DNA of 64,000 bases. Origin: Meloidogyne chitwoodi (taxonomy: Eukaryota > Nematoda > Chromadorea > Rhabditida > Meloidogynidae). Made by a program: the position numbers and the translations under genes. Each line of letters starts with the position of its first letter. Within the stretch, counting starts at the first letter, position 1. This document shows, piece by piece, positions 63,857 through 64,000 of this stretch. Under the pieces are notes generated by a model. The model made no database searches, was not told the origin of the DNA, and saw nothing but the letters and a program-made list of their open reading frames with translations. The stretch lies in NCBI GenBank assembly GCA_015183035.1, contig JACZZP010000004.1:2356001-2420000 (forward strand), written 5' to 3'.

Positions 63857-64000
63857 TTTCTGAAATATTTTTAATTAATTTAAAAAAAAATAATATAATA
63901 TTTTATTTACAAAAGAAGAGAAGAAGAAGAACTGGCAAAGAAAGTTCTCTCTAAAAAATAATTCCCCCCTTTTAAAATAAAGATAAAGAGTCTTAAATAG

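Overview
The window is nematode nuclear DNA, most likely from a root-knot nematode (Meloidogyne-like). It is extremely A+T-rich. Its genes are broken by many tiny introns, often 40-70 bases, that start GT and end in short T-rich tracts before AG. Likely splice acceptors sit just before several start codons, as expected where spliced leaders are added. The gene set is nematode-like: a DAF-2-type insulin receptor, an astacin with a CUB domain, a mitochondrial EF-Tu with a long C-terminal tail, and an IL-17-like cytokine. The genus is an inference. All coding entries are spans with introns included; exon edges are given only where checked by eye.

Layout: 1-597 (+) 3' end of an unknown gene; 1256-7828 (-) WDR7/rabconnectin-3 beta; 8199-9040 (+) a G+C-richer array of repeated mini-exon-like units; 9593-11285 (-) an unrecognised gene with a row of TQT/IQT motifs, carrying a fold-back transposon in one intron; 11786-15591 (+) eIF3a; 16123-24766 (+) insulin/IGF receptor; 26600-29824 (+) NADPH-cytochrome P450 reductase; 30355-30834 (-) a small G-protein gamma subunit; 31003-32374 (-) DDRGK1/UFBP1.

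Then comes a tight same-strand cluster at 32724-42040 (+): lipoyl synthase, RGP1, mitochondrial EF-Tu and glucosamine-6-phosphate deaminase. They are spaced about 170-300 bases apart, a candidate nematode operon. After that: 44519-47157 (+) astacin metalloprotease; 47939-51221 (-) an unknown hydrophobic membrane protein; 52176-55137 (+) transcriptional adapter ADA2; 55771-57694 (-) IL-17-like cytokine; a long repeat-bearing intergenic stretch; and 62336-63856 (-) an unknown charged protein.

Most of the structure not explained by genes is repetitive DNA in introns and spacers: two fold-back MITEs, a near-perfect palindrome with 347-bp arms, at least six tRNA-like box A/box B sequences, a TTCTGATTTTT motif that swells introns of unrelated genes, and several small tandem and inverted repeats. 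No CRISPR array, prokaryotic operon or complete autonomous transposon was seen.
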